Source of the DNA: an uncultured Phycisphaerales bacterium
Lineage (GTDB): Bacteria; Planctomycetota; Phycisphaerae; Tepidisphaerales; Tepidisphaeraceae
NCBI GenBank assembly: GCA_903871935.1
Contig: CAIQIQ010000002.1
Coordinates: forward strand, 1 to 60,679
DNA length: 60,679 bases
Reading direction: 5' to 3'
Part shown: positions 1 to 8,819 of the stretch, piece after piece
Position numbering within the stretch: position 1 is the first letter of the stretch
Layout of the letters: the number at the start of each line of letters is the position of its first letter
The notes under the pieces: model-generated
The model's database searches: none
Told to the model about the DNA's origin: nothing
Seen by the model: the letters and a program-made list of their open reading frames with translations, nothing else
Position numbers and translations under genes: made by a program

Positions 1-458
1 CCCGTCTATCCTGTCCATCTATGTGAGAATCGGTTCTCTCCCCCATCACCACACCGGAATTGAACCTGCGGCAATCTGCGCCCATCCGCGGATCACGCCT
101 CTGTGGCTTGCCCTTTGCGGCCTTTGCGCCCTATGTGGTTAGGTCCTCCGCCTGGCTTCTTTCCGTGTCTTCCGTGTATTCCGTGGTTACCTCTGCGAGC
201 TCCGTGACCTCTGTGTGAGGTTCCCTTCTGCGCCCGAATCCTGTTCGTGGCGCCGTAAGCGGTACGAAGTTTACCCGCCGCGGCGGGCGCGTGTGAGACA
301 TCTCCTCTTAAACACATGGAGTGCTGCGCATGTGTCGCGCAGGCGCGCACCGCGAGTTACAGCAATCTTTTCCGATTTTTCGACCCCGCCCCCCCAAAAC
401 CAATGGAAAACCGCAAATCCTCTCTCCCAGTGGTGCGCTTTGCGCGCAAAAAGCGCGT
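1..458. other. Non-coding spacer with short phased microrepeats
   Basis: No open frame here looks like a protein. The sequence contains short near-tandem strings with a 9-nt step, for example TTCCGTG at 161, 170 and 179, and CCTTTGCG-type units near 112-130. Strings of this style are common between genes in Planctomycetota and related phyla (general knowledge). A hairpin of family E lies at 268-287 and is listed separately. No promoter or RNA gene was recognised. Confidence 0.6.
268..287 (+). repeat. Family E hairpin, copy 1
   Basis: The 20 bases AGTTTACCCGCCGCGGCGGG form a short lead (AGTTTA) followed by a perfect palindromic stem CCCGCCGCGGCGGG. The same lead and stem recur at 15301 and 15566, with altered but still complementary stems at 29176 and 57709. 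The function is unknown; it could be a terminator-like or REP-like element. Confidence 0.7.
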
Positions 459-516
459 CACCTCCTGTATAGATAGAGGCCCAGCGCTCCGTCGCTATTT
501 GACAACTGAATACGCT
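459..516 (+). repeat. Family F element, copy 1
   Basis: This stretch begins CACCTCCTGTATAGATAGAG and ends with a 23-nt block (494-516) starting GCTATTTGACAACTG. The first part matches 15065 and 28600 (CACCCCATA..GTAGAGGG). The second part matches 15108-15130 at 21 of 23 positions. It opens the composite intergenic module found three times in the window. The TTGACA in it resembles a -35 box, but no gene follows closely on this strand. Confidence 0.6.
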
Positions 517-753
517 GCTGCCAGATCGGCAGGCAATGCCTCCCGAGGATGCGCACCGATCTTGAGCATCTTCCCCAAAGTGGGTCGCTCGCCCCCGAGC
601 GACACCCTCTGACCATTGACAAGTAACAGATGACTTCAGGATCAGGAAGAAACTTGATTATCTTCTCCCCCGCGCGTGACGTAACCGCAGTTTCAATCAG
701 AGGTTACGACCGGCGCAGGTTTGCGCACGCAACCCGCGCACCTTCCCCTCCGA

Positions 754-783
754 ATCTGTGTCAATCTGTGTTCATCTGTGGTT
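754..783 (+). repeat. ATCTGTG microrepeat, three units at 10-nt steps
   Basis: ATCTGTG begins at 754, 764 and 774, exactly one unit per 10 nt, close to one helical turn. It lies just upstream of repeat A copy 1, as similar arrays lie upstream of copies 2 and 3. No coding function is seen. Confidence 0.6.
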
Positions 784-815
784 AGCTTCTCTTCTCGTGC
801 TTCATCCCTGGCCAG

Positions 816-1022
816 CTATCCACAATCACCCCGAACCTGCGCACCTCCTCCCCCAATACCAACCTAACTCATTGCCCTCAAGGCACTTACCGCATAGGGG
901 GTACCCCCGCAAACAACCTGCGCACCTGTCACTTATCCACGATCCCCTTGTCCCATTGTCCCCTTGTCTCCCCCTCCCGCCCTCTCGCCCTCTCCCACTC
1001 CCCGCGTCCCCGCGTCTCCTTG
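816..1022 (+). repeat. Dispersed repeat A, copy 1 (paired DnaA-like boxes)
   Basis: A repeat of about 207 bp. It has a DnaA-box-like CTATCCACA at 816-824 and a second, TTATCCACG, at 933-941 (117 bp apart). Two copies of a CCTGCGCACCT block lie between them (the first preceded by GAA, the second by CAA), along with the palindrome GGGGGTACCCCC at 897-908. It ends in a pyrimidine-rich tract of CCTTGTCCC/CTCTCGCCC units. Copies 2 (15337) and 3 (29295) share the same order and spacing. The repeat stops directly at the stop codon of the neighbouring minus-strand gene. Confidence 0.85.
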
Positions 1023-1024
1023 TC

Positions 1025-2167
1025 CTACTTCAGCAACCACACAGAGCCGTCGGATGCATTGCTGATGATCCCCTGGTCGATGCGAATGATGCTCAGCGGA
1101 TTACCGCCCAGAGTGATGCGAGAGGTCTGTTTTCCGGTTGTGGGATCAATCACGTAAATGCGGCCATCATCCACACCGACCAGAAGTTGGTCGTTGAGGA
1201 ACACCAGTCCCGTGGTCGGTTTGCCTGGGACTTTGCCGCTGGCAAGGACTTTGCCATCCGCGGGGTTGAGCATCAGCACTTGCCCATCATCGGCGGCAAC
1301 AGCAAGCCGGCCACCGGAAATGGCCGGGCTCGTAGTAACCGGTGCCCGTTCCTCCATCGGTGAAACACTCCACAGCAGTTTGCCCGCAAGGTCGGTGGAC
1401 AAAATCGTGCTGGACATGCTGGCGGCGAAGATCTGCTGATCGTGCACAATCGGGCTGGCGCCAACCGGCCCGCCGGCATCGACCGACCAGCGCTCCTGGC
1501 CGCTCGCAAGATCAACGGCATGGAGATGGCCATCACAGCCACCAATGATGACGATGTCACCAACCACCAGCGGCGCTGCATGCACCTGCGCCGTCGTGGT
1601 GAAATTCCAGAGTTCTTTGCCCGTGTCGGCCGCCAGGCAGTACAGATGGGTATCGTACGAGCCTACAAGCAGACGGTTCCCAGCAAGGGCAGGCCGGCCG
1701 ACAATCTGCTGTCCGGTCTGGAAGGTCCAACGGGTCTTCCCGGTCTCGGCATCCAAGGCGCAAACCAGACCATCGGCAAAGCCCAGATAGACGGCAGTAT
1801 CCGTAAGCAGCGGCATGGACGATGGGCGCGATTTGGGCTGGATGGTCCAGAGGGGCTTGCCATCTGTCGGTGAACAGGCAGAAACACTGCCATCTTGCGA
1901 TGCGGTGATGATGCGTTTGGCATCAGCGGCGGCCGGAGTGTCCGCCGATTTGCCGACGAACGTGCGCCAGATGACGCGTGGGGCGCCCATAGCAGCAGGA
2001 GCAGTGACGGAACCAGATTCAGCGGCGAAACATGGCACAGAATCGCACAACACTGCAATGGCAATCAACAAGCCAACTCTGACTGTGGCAACACCGAGCT
2101 TCAAGCAGCGAACAGGAACGATCGAACGATTGCTTCCTTGGCGTTTCACGTTGGCTATTGTACCCAC
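1025..2167 (-). CDS. PQQ-type beta-propeller repeat protein, secreted
   Basis: A 380-residue protein with an N-terminal signal peptide: a hydrophobic run ending in CFA-A around residues 28-50. It is followed by tandem propeller blades, each with the pattern of a hydrophobic strand, G.-DG, then AL.A.TGK..W (for example LVCALDAETGKTRWTF, LYCLAADTGKELWNF and LHAVDLASGQERWSV). This is the BamB/quinoprotein beta-propeller fold. Without a dehydrogenase domain it is more likely a periplasmic scaffold or outer-membrane-associated protein than an enzyme. The gene is divergent from the DUF3467 gene, and its stop codon abuts repeat A copy 1. The start was taken at the first in-frame ATG; a later Met is possible. 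The specific role is unknown. Confidence 0.85.
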   Translation of the reverse strand: MGTIANVKRQGSNRSIVPVRCLKLGVATVRVGLLIAIAVLCDSVPCFAAESGSVTAPAAMGAPRVIWRTFVGKSADTPAAADAKRIITASQDGSVSACSPTDGKPLWTIQPKSRPSSMPLLTDTAVYLGFADGLVCALDAETGKTRWTFQTGQQIVGRPALAGNRLLVGSYDTHLYCLAADTGKELWNFTTTAQVHAAPLVVGDIVIIGGCDGHLHAVDLASGQERWSVDAGGPVGASPIVHDQQIFAASMSSTILSTDLAGKLLWSVSPMEERAPVTTSPAISGGRLAVAADDGQVLMLNPADGKVLASGKVPGKPTTGLVFLNDQLLVGVDDGRIYVIDPTTGKQTSRITLGGNPLSIIRIDQGIISNASDGSVWLLK

Positions 2168-2331
2168 AGATAACCCAACAAAGGAGCCGCCGCTTCGCGA
2201 ACTTCGCCTCCAGCAGGCTCAAGGCCCACCGGAATCTGCAACGTTCTTGGTGGACACTCATCCGGAATTGGGCACAATACGATTCGTAGGCAGGTTGTGT
2301 TGTAATCGACTTTGGAAAGGAGCTCGTTGCG

Positions 2332-2658
2332 ATGTCTCAGGACAATACCCCTCCGACCGGTGAGCAGCAGCAGATTCAGGTCATGCTCGATGAGCGCGAG
2401 ATGCGGACACTCTACGCCAATGCGTACCGCATCCACACCGCCGCCGAGGAAATCGTTATTGACCTCGGCTTCAATATGGCCAATCCAAATGCACAGCCTG
2501 GCCAATCGTCGCAACAACTGCTTTTCAAGGTCACGGATCGCGTGATCATGGGTTACAACAACGCCAAACGTCTGTCCATGAGCCTCCAGCAGCTCGTGCA
2601 GCGCTACGAGCAGCAGTTCGGCGAGATCCCGACCCAGCCCGGCCAGCCGCGCACTTAA
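2332..2658 (+). CDS. DUF3467 domain protein
   Basis: A small 108-residue acidic/glutamine-rich protein resembling the DUF3467 family (about 100 residues, function unknown). The core carries the Y-A-N-A-x-R-I-H/T segment (residues 25-35), an I-D-L-G-F-N stretch and a C-terminal LQQLVQRYEQQFG helix, all typical of the family. AAAGGAG stands upstream of the ATG. The gene is 23 nt upstream of the prmC ATG and is probably co-transcribed with it. No signal peptide or membrane segment is visible, so it should be cytoplasmic. Confidence 0.8.
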   Translation: MSQDNTPPTGEQQQIQVMLDEREMRTLYANAYRIHTAAEEIVIDLGFNMANPNAQPGQSSQQLLFKVTDRVIMGYNNAKRLSMSLQQLVQRYEQQFGEIPTQPGQPRT

Positions 2659-2681
2659 GCTTTATCCGGCATGTAGTGTTT

Positions 2682-3578
2682 ATGGAGCAACAGCCGCAGA
2701 CATGGACGGTCAAACGTATTCTCGAATGGACCAGCGCGTTCTTTGAAAGAAAGAACGTGGATGCGCCCAGGCTCTCCGCGGAATTGCTGCTGGCCCATGT
2801 GCTCAAGGTGCCGCGCCTCAAGCTCTACACCGATTACGATCGCCCGCTGATCGAATCGGAACTGCTCAGCTTCCGCGAATTCGTCCGCCGCGCTGGCGAG
2901 CATGAGCCCATCGCCTATCTGACCGGGCAGGCCCACTTCTTCGATCTTGAGCTGGACATCAAGCCCGGTGTGCTGATCCCCCGGCCGGATACCGAGACGC
3001 TTGTCGAAACGCTGCTGGGTTTCTGCCGCCATACGCCCGGAATGGAATCGCCGCGAGTTCTCGATCTCTGTACGGGCAGCGGATGCATCGCGGCGGCCGT
3101 GGCCAAGCATCTCCCAACCGCTACCGTAGTCGCCGTGGACATCGATCCACTGGCAATTGAGGTGGCCAGGGCGAACCTCAGCAAGCTGAAGCTGGACGGC
3201 CGCGTAACCGTGCTCCAGGGCGATCTATATGAGCCGCTTACATCGCTGATTGAGTGCGCACCGTTTCACCTGATCCTGTCGAATCCCCCCTACATCCGCA
3301 CGGGCGATATCGCGACTCTGGACCGCAATGTGAAGGATTTCGAGCCGCACCGGGCGCTCGATGGCGGACCGGATGGACTGGCATTTCATCGCCGAATTCT
3401 TGCAGGCACGCGGGAGCGTCTGCTGCCTGGCGGCAGGGTCATGCTGGAGATTGCGTTTGACCAGGGCAAGGCAGCGCTAAACATGGCCAGCGAATACCGC
3501 GCGTTGGGCGATGCAAAGATCCTGAAAGATGCGGCCGGAAACGACCGCGTCCTGACGATGTCCATAGCACCAACGTAG
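2682..3578 (+). CDS. prmC: Peptide chain release factor N5-glutamine methyltransferase
   Basis: PrmC methylates the glutamine of the GGQ motif in release factors RF1/RF2 using S-adenosylmethionine. The protein has the N-terminal helical domain (SAELLLAHVLKV...) and the conserved PIAYLTGQAHFFDLEL segment. It also has the R-P-D-T-E-T-L-V motif, the SAM-binding motif LDLCTGSGCIA and the catalytic NPPY motif, followed by EPHRALDGGPDGL. Its length (298 residues) is normal. A GTG two codons upstream (2676) is an alternative start; ATG at 2682 was preferred. It sits 23 nt after the DUF3467 gene. The family is unambiguous. Confidence 0.95.
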   Translation: MEQQPQTWTVKRILEWTSAFFERKNVDAPRLSAELLLAHVLKVPRLKLYTDYDRPLIESELLSFREFVRRAGEHEPIAYLTGQAHFFDLELDIKPGVLIPRPDTETLVETLLGFCRHTPGMESPRVLDLCTGSGCIAAAVAKHLPTATVVAVDIDPLAIEVARANLSKLKLDGRVTVLQGDLYEPLTSLIECAPFHLILSNPPYIRTGDIATLDRNVKDFEPHRALDGGPDGLAFHRRILAGTRERLLPGGRVMLEIAFDQGKAALNMASEYRALGDAKILKDAAGNDRVLTMSIAPT

Positions 3579-3641
3579 CCGCCAGGACCACGATTGGCCC
3601 GCTGTTCTGGCTGCCCGACCGCCCATCACTCTCTGAGTTGC

Positions 3642-4037
3642 CTAAGGCTTAAGCACGAAGACCGCTTCCGCGACCGCCTCACGCTTGGCGCCCGTCTTCA
3701 CCGGAACCGCATAGAAGGCTCCCTTGTACCCAGCGGTCACCTGCACATCCGAGGTCCCTGCCGGAACGGCCAGCAGAACGCCATTCGCGCCCATCGCGGC
3801 GGCCTTCGCCTTGAACTGGTCAAACCCGGCGTTGGCATCACCAGACTGATCCCACTTGACCTCGCCGCCAACCGGGACATGGATCAGCCCAAGTTGCTCA
3901 TATTGCGCGGGGGCCTCCTGGTAGATCTTCACCTGATCGGGCGTTGTTGGCGCATGCTTCGTCGCCGGTTTGATTTGCTCGGAACAACCCACCAGCAGCA
4001 TTGCCATCACCACAAGTACGGATACTCGAATGATCAT
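3642..4037 (-). CDS. Small lipoprotein, YbjQ/DUF4156-like
   Basis: A 131-residue lipoprotein. It has a hydrophobic signal of about 17 residues and the lipobox LLVGC, with Cys18 the predicted lipidation site. The mature part has a short linker, then VKIYQEAPAQYEQLGL and a helix with LKAKAAAMGANGVLL-type spacing (here FKAKAAAMGANGVLL). That resembles heavy-metal-binding-like YbjQ or DUF4156 envelope proteins, in which the second helix packs on a small beta sheet. It is probably anchored in the outer or inner membrane facing the periplasm. Starting at 4046 would add three residues. The gene is convergent with prmC. Function is unknown. Confidence 0.7.
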   Translation of the reverse strand: MIIRVSVLVVMAMLLVGCSEQIKPATKHAPTTPDQVKIYQEAPAQYEQLGLIHVPVGGEVKWDQSGDANAGFDQFKAKAAAMGANGVLLAVPAGTSDVQVTAGYKGAFYAVPVKTGAKREAVAEAVFVLKP

Positions 4038-4283
4038 CGTCTCCATCCCTTTCGGTTGAGTGCGCTGTGTATGTTACCCCTTCGGGTTCGGCTTCGCCAG
4101 AGACTGCACGGCATGCGACGAGCGCTCGGCCAATGCTGACAGGAGCGTGCACGCATGCGGCAGATCGTGCCGCTGCGAAGCGGACGAGTCGAGCCCGAAC
4201 GGCCGAAGGCCCCTCTAATCCCTGCAGCCCTCCGCCTTTCACCGAAGCGCCTATGATCATGGACCAGAAAGAAGGGGGAAACG

Positions 4284-4589
4284 ATGATTGTCGTTCGCAA
4301 TATCTTCCAGGTGAAATTCGGCCAGACGAAACAGGCGACCGAACTGTGGAAACAGGCCATGGCCGCCATGAAAACCGGCGCTCACGCCCCATCGGCTTCG
4401 CGGCTCCTGACCGATCTGGCCGGCCCACCCTACTACACCCTCGTTTTCGAATCGACGTTCGACTCACTGACCCAATTCGAGCAGTTCCATCAGGCCGCCG
4501 GCTCCAATGCCACCTTCCGCGATCTCTACGCCAAGATCATCCCGCTGACCGAAACCGGCCGGCGTGAGATCCTTACCGTGGTCGCGTAA
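4284..4589 (+). CDS. Small ABM/NIPSNAP-like protein
   Basis: A 101-residue cytoplasmic protein. Its pattern (VVRNIFQVKFGQTKQATELW at the N-terminus, then YYTLVFESTFDSLTQFE and a C-terminal helix with FRDLYAKI) fits the dimeric alpha/beta barrel (antibiotic biosynthesis monooxygenase or NIPSNAP) superfamily. The assignment rests on fold-like pattern only; no catalytic residue can be named. A strong AAGAAGGGGG ribosome binding site precedes the ATG. It stands alone between a lipoprotein and a membrane-anchored protein. Confidence 0.6.
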   Translation: MIVVRNIFQVKFGQTKQATELWKQAMAAMKTGAHAPSASRLLTDLAGPPYYTLVFESTFDSLTQFEQFHQAAGSNATFRDLYAKIIPLTETGRREILTVVA

Positions 4590-4632
4590 ACCGCGAACAT
4601 CACGTACCCAAGCCATGCGGTACGGTGCCGCG

Positions 4633-5553
4633 CTACCGCTTCGCGCCATCTGTCTGTGGGCGGCTCTGATTCTGGAAGACGTAACGGTAGCTCACTTCTT
4701 TTCCGAACGTCGCCCTATAGTCGGCGTTCTTGCCCAACATCACCTGCGACTGAGATGGCGTTGGGCCTGCCGCCGCAGGAACGCTGCCGGCCAGACCCGC
4801 GTCGATCCTCATCGCTGGCGCTGACACTGCGAACACAGTCCCGCCGCTCGCCGGCTGGGCCATATTGGCCAGTTGCGTCAGCGTATCAGCGCCCCATGCC
4901 GGGTCCTGTTCTCTCCCGATCATCCGTTCTCCCGCCGCATAGTCATCCAGGTTGAACAACGCCGACGCGAATCCCGTCACCGCCTCTCGTCGCCGGCTCA
5001 CACTGTCGATGGATCGCGTCCATGCCCCCGCTTCATCAAGCAGGCTGGCGGCAAAGCTCTTGCCCTTCAGATACTGCAGTTCATTGCATACCCCCACCAC
5101 ATACTCGCATCGCCGCGCAGGATCTTCGATCCCCCGCAGGGCAACCACCGCCCCATCACATGCCGCCGAGGCCGCCGACTTGTCACCTGCCTGGCGCGAA
5201 AGCTCCGACACACTCACCCACCCACTGATCCGCGCCTGCTCATCCAGCGATGCCGCATCCTTGCTCATCAGAGTTTGCCCCGCGAATGAGAGCGCCTCGC
5301 GGGCCTCGGCCTTGTATCCGCGCCCGATTTCCTGGTCCGCCAGGTTCAGCAGCCGCGTCAGGCGAATATCGACCGCCGGGATCTTCGCCGTCTGTCGCCC
5401 GGCCAGGCCCAGGAGCATGCGGCTCCGCGTCGCATTTGGCTCAATCGTGGAACTCACGGGTGGGACATCCCGCATCATCCACCACAGCGCCACCCCGCCT
5501 ACCGATCCCAGCAATACGACTCCCAGCACGATCTTCCAACGCCGTCGATGCAT
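4633..5553 (-). CDS. Membrane-anchored protein with helical repeat-like region
   Basis: A 306-residue protein starting at the ATG preceded by AGAAGGAGATAACC, a near-ideal ribosome binding site; the frame is open 13 codons further upstream. One N-terminal membrane segment (WKIVLGVVLLGSVGGVALWW) is followed by a soluble, alanine-rich helical region of about 170 residues. That region has TPR-like spacing (EAREALSFAGQTLM, AASAACDGAVVALRGI) and ends in a low-complexity tail. It is probably periplasmic and anchored by an uncleaved signal. No family was recognised. Confidence 0.6.
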   Translation of the reverse strand: MHRRRWKIVLGVVLLGSVGGVALWWMMRDVPPVSSTIEPNATRSRMLLGLAGRQTAKIPAVDIRLTRLLNLADQEIGRGYKAEAREALSFAGQTLMSKDAASLDEQARISGWVSVSELSRQAGDKSAASAACDGAVVALRGIEDPARRCEYVVGVCNELQYLKGKSFAASLLDEAGAWTRSIDSVSRRREAVTGFASALFNLDDYAAGERMIGREQDPAWGADTLTQLANMAQPASGGTVFAVSAPAMRIDAGLAGSVPAAAGPTPSQSQVMLGKNADYRATFGKEVSYRYVFQNQSRPQTDGAKR

Positions 5554-5753
5554 GGTTATCTCCTTCTCATTTCCGACGCCTGTACCCGCCAAAGGTTCCC
5601 GCCACCGCCGTAAACCTCATTCTGAATAGCTGTGCGCGATTCCGCGCAATGGAGATCTGGAGTGCGGCGACTTGTGGTAAATCCGCCTGGGTGGATCGCC
5701 GCTTTTGTGCGAGGGACTTGTCCCGAGCAGGCCTTCAGACAAGTGTCAGGCCA

Positions 5754-6746
5754 TCATCCTTTGTATTTCGCATCCGCACGGACATTGCCGGCTTTGCGGA
5801 ACTCAACCGCCGCATCGATCAGTGCAAAGACATCCTGCTCGGGCCTGTACCCAAGCACGCAGCGGGCTTTGGAAATGTCGATCTCGAAATCGTGACCGTC
5901 GGCCAGTTCGAAGTCCACCACCGGAACGCCGAGTTTCTCGCCGACGTATCGCGCCGCGACGTCGTAACTGAACGGCGCTGGCGCTGCAATATGAAACGTC
6001 TCGCCCACCGCACGCGGGTTACGCAGGGCTAGCAGGAACGACTGCACCACATCCTTGACCCCGACAACATGACGTTTGAACGGCGCGCCGCCCGGATGGC
6101 GCAGGCAGCCGACGCCCTCAAGCTTCTCCTCGAAGAACTTCTTCTGCCCGGCCGTTTTCGCCAATGCCTTCCAGGGGCTGCCAAAATCCGGCGGGCGCAG
6201 CGTCACGTGGCACAGGACATCATCCTCATCGTAAATCCACGAGAATCGCAGGATCGTCCACGGAAGCGAATATTGCACTCCGTACTGCATGACCATCGTA
6301 TCTTCGATGACCTTCGAGAACGCGTAGATGCCCGGATACGCCCGCAGCGGCATCGTCTCGCTGATGGGAACCGGCTGAGGATAATGAAAGATCCCCATGG
6401 CGGCATCACCCGAGGACATGACAAACTGCCTGATATGCCCGCACTCTTTCGCGGCTTCGAGCAGGTTCCACGTTCCCCGAATGCTCACATCGATGAACCC
6501 TGGCTTATCCTCCTTCGTCGTCGCCAGGTGGCACACCGCATCGCACGCATCCAGCGCCTTGGCGCAGAACGCATAGTCGCTCACCGATCCACAGACGACC
6601 TCGACGCCTTTCTGGTCGACGGGCGTCCGGTTCTGGATCGCCCGCACGGCATACCCCCGTTCGAGCAGCGCTGGGATCAGATTTCTGCCGATCTTCCCCG
6701 ATGCCCCCGTCACCAGCACCTTCTTGATGTTCAACGCGCCTGCCAT
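5754..6746 (-). CDS. NAD-dependent epimerase/dehydratase (extended SDR)
   Basis: A 330-residue extended short-chain dehydrogenase. The N-terminus has the Rossmann motif GASGKIG. It continues with the VCHLAT segment, the VMSSGDA active-site strand and the catalytic YAFSK (YxxxK). The C-terminal half carries the KDVVQSFLLAL and FHIAAPAPFSY segments typical of UDP-sugar epimerases and related nucleotide-sugar enzymes. The substrate cannot be told from sequence. It lies 16 nt downstream of the PEP-CTERM gene on the same strand, possibly in one transcript. Confidence 0.85.
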   Translation of the reverse strand: MAGALNIKKVLVTGASGKIGRNLIPALLERGYAVRAIQNRTPVDQKGVEVVCGSVSDYAFCAKALDACDAVCHLATTKEDKPGFIDVSIRGTWNLLEAAKECGHIRQFVMSSGDAAMGIFHYPQPVPISETMPLRAYPGIYAFSKVIEDTMVMQYGVQYSLPWTILRFSWIYDEDDVLCHVTLRPPDFGSPWKALAKTAGQKKFFEEKLEGVGCLRHPGGAPFKRHVVGVKDVVQSFLLALRNPRAVGETFHIAAPAPFSYDVAARYVGEKLGVPVVDFELADGHDFEIDISKARCVLGYRPEQDVFALIDAAVEFRKAGNVRADAKYKG

Positions 6747-6762
6747 AGCTCAATGTCCGCTT

Positions 6763-7380
6763 CTAACGCGACCTGCGCAGCAGAAGCAGACCCACCGCGC
6801 CAATCAGACCAAGCGAAGCCGGTTCCGGAACCGTTGCTGAGAAATTGCCCCCGACCAGCGTCTGACTGAAGTCCGTCGAGGGAAACGTCAGATCGGGCAA
6901 TCCATTGTTGACAAATGCACCACCGATGTAGGCAATCTCTGGAATCGTGGTTGGCGATGAGGTCTCGGCCTGATGATCTGGACTGCCCACAAGAAACGTC
7001 GCGCCGACCCGATAGCCCGTACCCAGGGGCAGAACGATATCGGGAATGTCCACCATGCGGAACATCCCGGTCTCATCCAGCGGCGCAGCCGTACCACTGG
7101 GCACAGTCGCCGAAGCCAGCAACGCCCCAGCGGCATTCCAGATGCCAATATCATGCGAATCACCCAGCCCATCTCCATTCTCATCAAAGAAACTTAGAGC
7201 AGAAACCGTAACGCCACCCTCCGCGAGCACGTCGAAGGTGTATCCGCGCGTGGAGGCGGTTGCGGTTCCGTTCGGTGAAAAACTCGTGAAGGTGAGAGCC
7301 GTGGCAGCAAACGCCGAAGTCGCCAGCGTGCCTGCCGCCAGGCAGGCAACGAGTGCCAATCCTGTTCGCATGGTCCTCAC
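6763..7380 (-). CDS. PEP-CTERM sorting-signal protein
   Basis: A 205-residue exported protein. It has a signal peptide ending AFA-A near residue 25, a beta-rich body with FFDENGDGLGDSHDIGIW, and a classic C-terminal sorting signal (VPEPASLGLIGAVGLLLLRR). PEP-CTERM signals are recognised and cleaved by an exosortase (EpsH family), usually linked to exopolysaccharide or surface-layer export; none is encoded in this window. The body resembles the DUF4082-like planctomycete surface domain. The ATG at 7371 is an alternative start. The adjacent epimerase could supply sugars, but that link is only inferred from position. Confidence 0.85.
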   Translation of the reverse strand: MRTMRTGLALVACLAAGTLATSAFAATALTFTSFSPNGTATASTRGYTFDVLAEGGVTVSALSFFDENGDGLGDSHDIGIWNAAGALLASATVPSGTAAPLDETGMFRMVDIPDIVLPLGTGYRVGATFLVGSPDHQAETSSPTTIPEIAYIGGAFVNNGLPDLTFPSTDFSQTLVGGNFSATVPEPASLGLIGAVGLLLLRRSR

Positions 7381-7578
7381 TCCTGTCTCTTGATGTGCAT
7401 GGTAGCTTACGCTTACGGTTGGGGTGGTGCAAGCGATTCCAGGCGGTCCGGATGCCTTCGTAGTGTGCGGTAAGATGCCGAAGCCGTTGGTTCTCTCGCA
7501 ACGCTGCCACGGGCCACGTCAATCACCAATCAACAGCTCCGCACGTCGCCGCTTCGAGACCGGACACTATTCAGATCC

Positions 7579-8631
7579 TCAGCCCCCTACGGCAGAAGTA
7601 GTCGCATCGCTACTATCCTCCGTTCCATCCGCCGGTGAACTCGCCAGCAACTCATCGAGGTTCGCCTTCGCTATCGCATTGTCAGGTCGCAGCACAAGGC
7701 ACCGTCGCAGGTCTTCGATCGCAAGTGCCCGCTGCTTGCTCTGCATGTACAGAAACCCGCGGAAACTGTACCAGGCAGCGGCCCGGTCATTGAGCTCGAT
7801 CGCCCGGCTGAGGTCCGCGATCGCTTCCTGAAGCTGACCCCGACGCCAGTGCTCCTCGCCCCGATAGGCGTAAGCCCGCGCATGCTCCGGATTGAGTTCG
7901 ATCCTGCGCGTATACCACGCCATAGCAGCCTCGAGCCCATCATCCATCCGATGGCCCTCTACTCGGCATTGTCGCAATTCCTCCTGGCAGTCCTGACACA
8001 ATCCCGGCCGGCGCAATCCGCGCATCAGGACATGCGCCAAGACACGCGCTTTCCCCCCGCCAAACAGAACGCAGCACGCATGTGTGCAGTGATCCAATGA
8101 AGCACGATGCTCCCGCCGCGCGGGCAGATGCAGCGTGTGACACAACTCGTGGAGTATGATCCAGCGCGCAGCATAACCTCGCCAGGAGCCCGTCCGGCGA
8201 ATGCACCTAGACGCCCAGGCCGCCTGGATCACAACACAGTGCCCGCCATCCGGCCGCCAGATGCAGTAACCCGTGCCGACCTCACGATCCCGGATTCGAG
8301 GCACACTCACCATTGTGATACCGAATGGCCCGCGCAGGGGCAGGCCGCCGACCAGGCTGTACACCTGCTCCCACGTAACACTGCCATCGGCTGCGCCCTC
8401 CAGCGACAGCGCTGACCCAGAGATGATCTTCACCTTGCCCGACAGGTAGCGGCCGAAGTCCGCGAGCGCATCCGAAAGCAGGGGCTCATCCCATTGCACA
8501 CCATTCGCCGAATGCACTTCGACAGTGACCTCGGCAGCGTGGACGATCGGGTACACCGGTGTATCCATCGCCTCGGGATCGGCTTTCGCCCCGCCGAACC
8601 ACCGTCTGTACCTCTCCAGCAGACCTCGCAT
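7579..8631 (-). CDS. Archaemetzincin-like zinc protease fused to TPRs
   Basis: A 350-residue protein. The start at the ATG with AAAGGAG upstream removes 37 residues from the open frame. Residues about 30-220 look like a metzincin of the archaemetzincin (AmzA) type: HELCH at 161-165, then HC at 181-182, CC at 186-187, and a CxxC (C212, C215). This follows the family order HExxH - C..C - CxxC. The usual Gly three residues after HExxH is replaced (HELCHTLHL). Residues about 232-330 form at least two TPR units (RIELNPEHARAYAYRGEEH, AIADLSRAIEL...RGFLY). No signal peptide is present, so it is probably cytoplasmic. The protease-TPR fusion is unusual. Confidence 0.7.
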   Translation of the reverse strand: MRGLLERYRRWFGGAKADPEAMDTPVYPIVHAAEVTVEVHSANGVQWDEPLLSDALADFGRYLSGKVKIISGSALSLEGAADGSVTWEQVYSLVGGLPLRGPFGITMVSVPRIRDREVGTGYCIWRPDGGHCVVIQAAWASRCIRRTGSWRGYAARWIILHELCHTLHLPARREHRASLDHCTHACCVLFGGGKARVLAHVLMRGLRRPGLCQDCQEELRQCRVEGHRMDDGLEAAMAWYTRRIELNPEHARAYAYRGEEHWRRGQLQEAIADLSRAIELNDRAAAWYSFRGFLYMQSKQRALAIEDLRRCLVLRPDNAIAKANLDELLASSPADGTEDSSDATTSAVGG

Positions 8632-8819
8632 TGCGCTCCTTTCCCATTCTCCCATCTGCGCAAATCTCGCCATTCTGCGGATCAACCTGCATCCGTTCCT
8701 CTTCTGCATCCATTCTCTCACAACGGCGCGACGACGCCACATAGATCAATAATCACGCCATTGAGCGCAGCGGCACGATGATGTCGGGGTTCTGCGTCAT
8801 CTCACATTCGTTCGCTCCG

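Noticed and set aside
758..1363. A 201-codon plus-strand frame over repeat A copy 1 and the PQQ gene
   Set aside because: Runs through the repeat and antisense to a clear beta-propeller gene.
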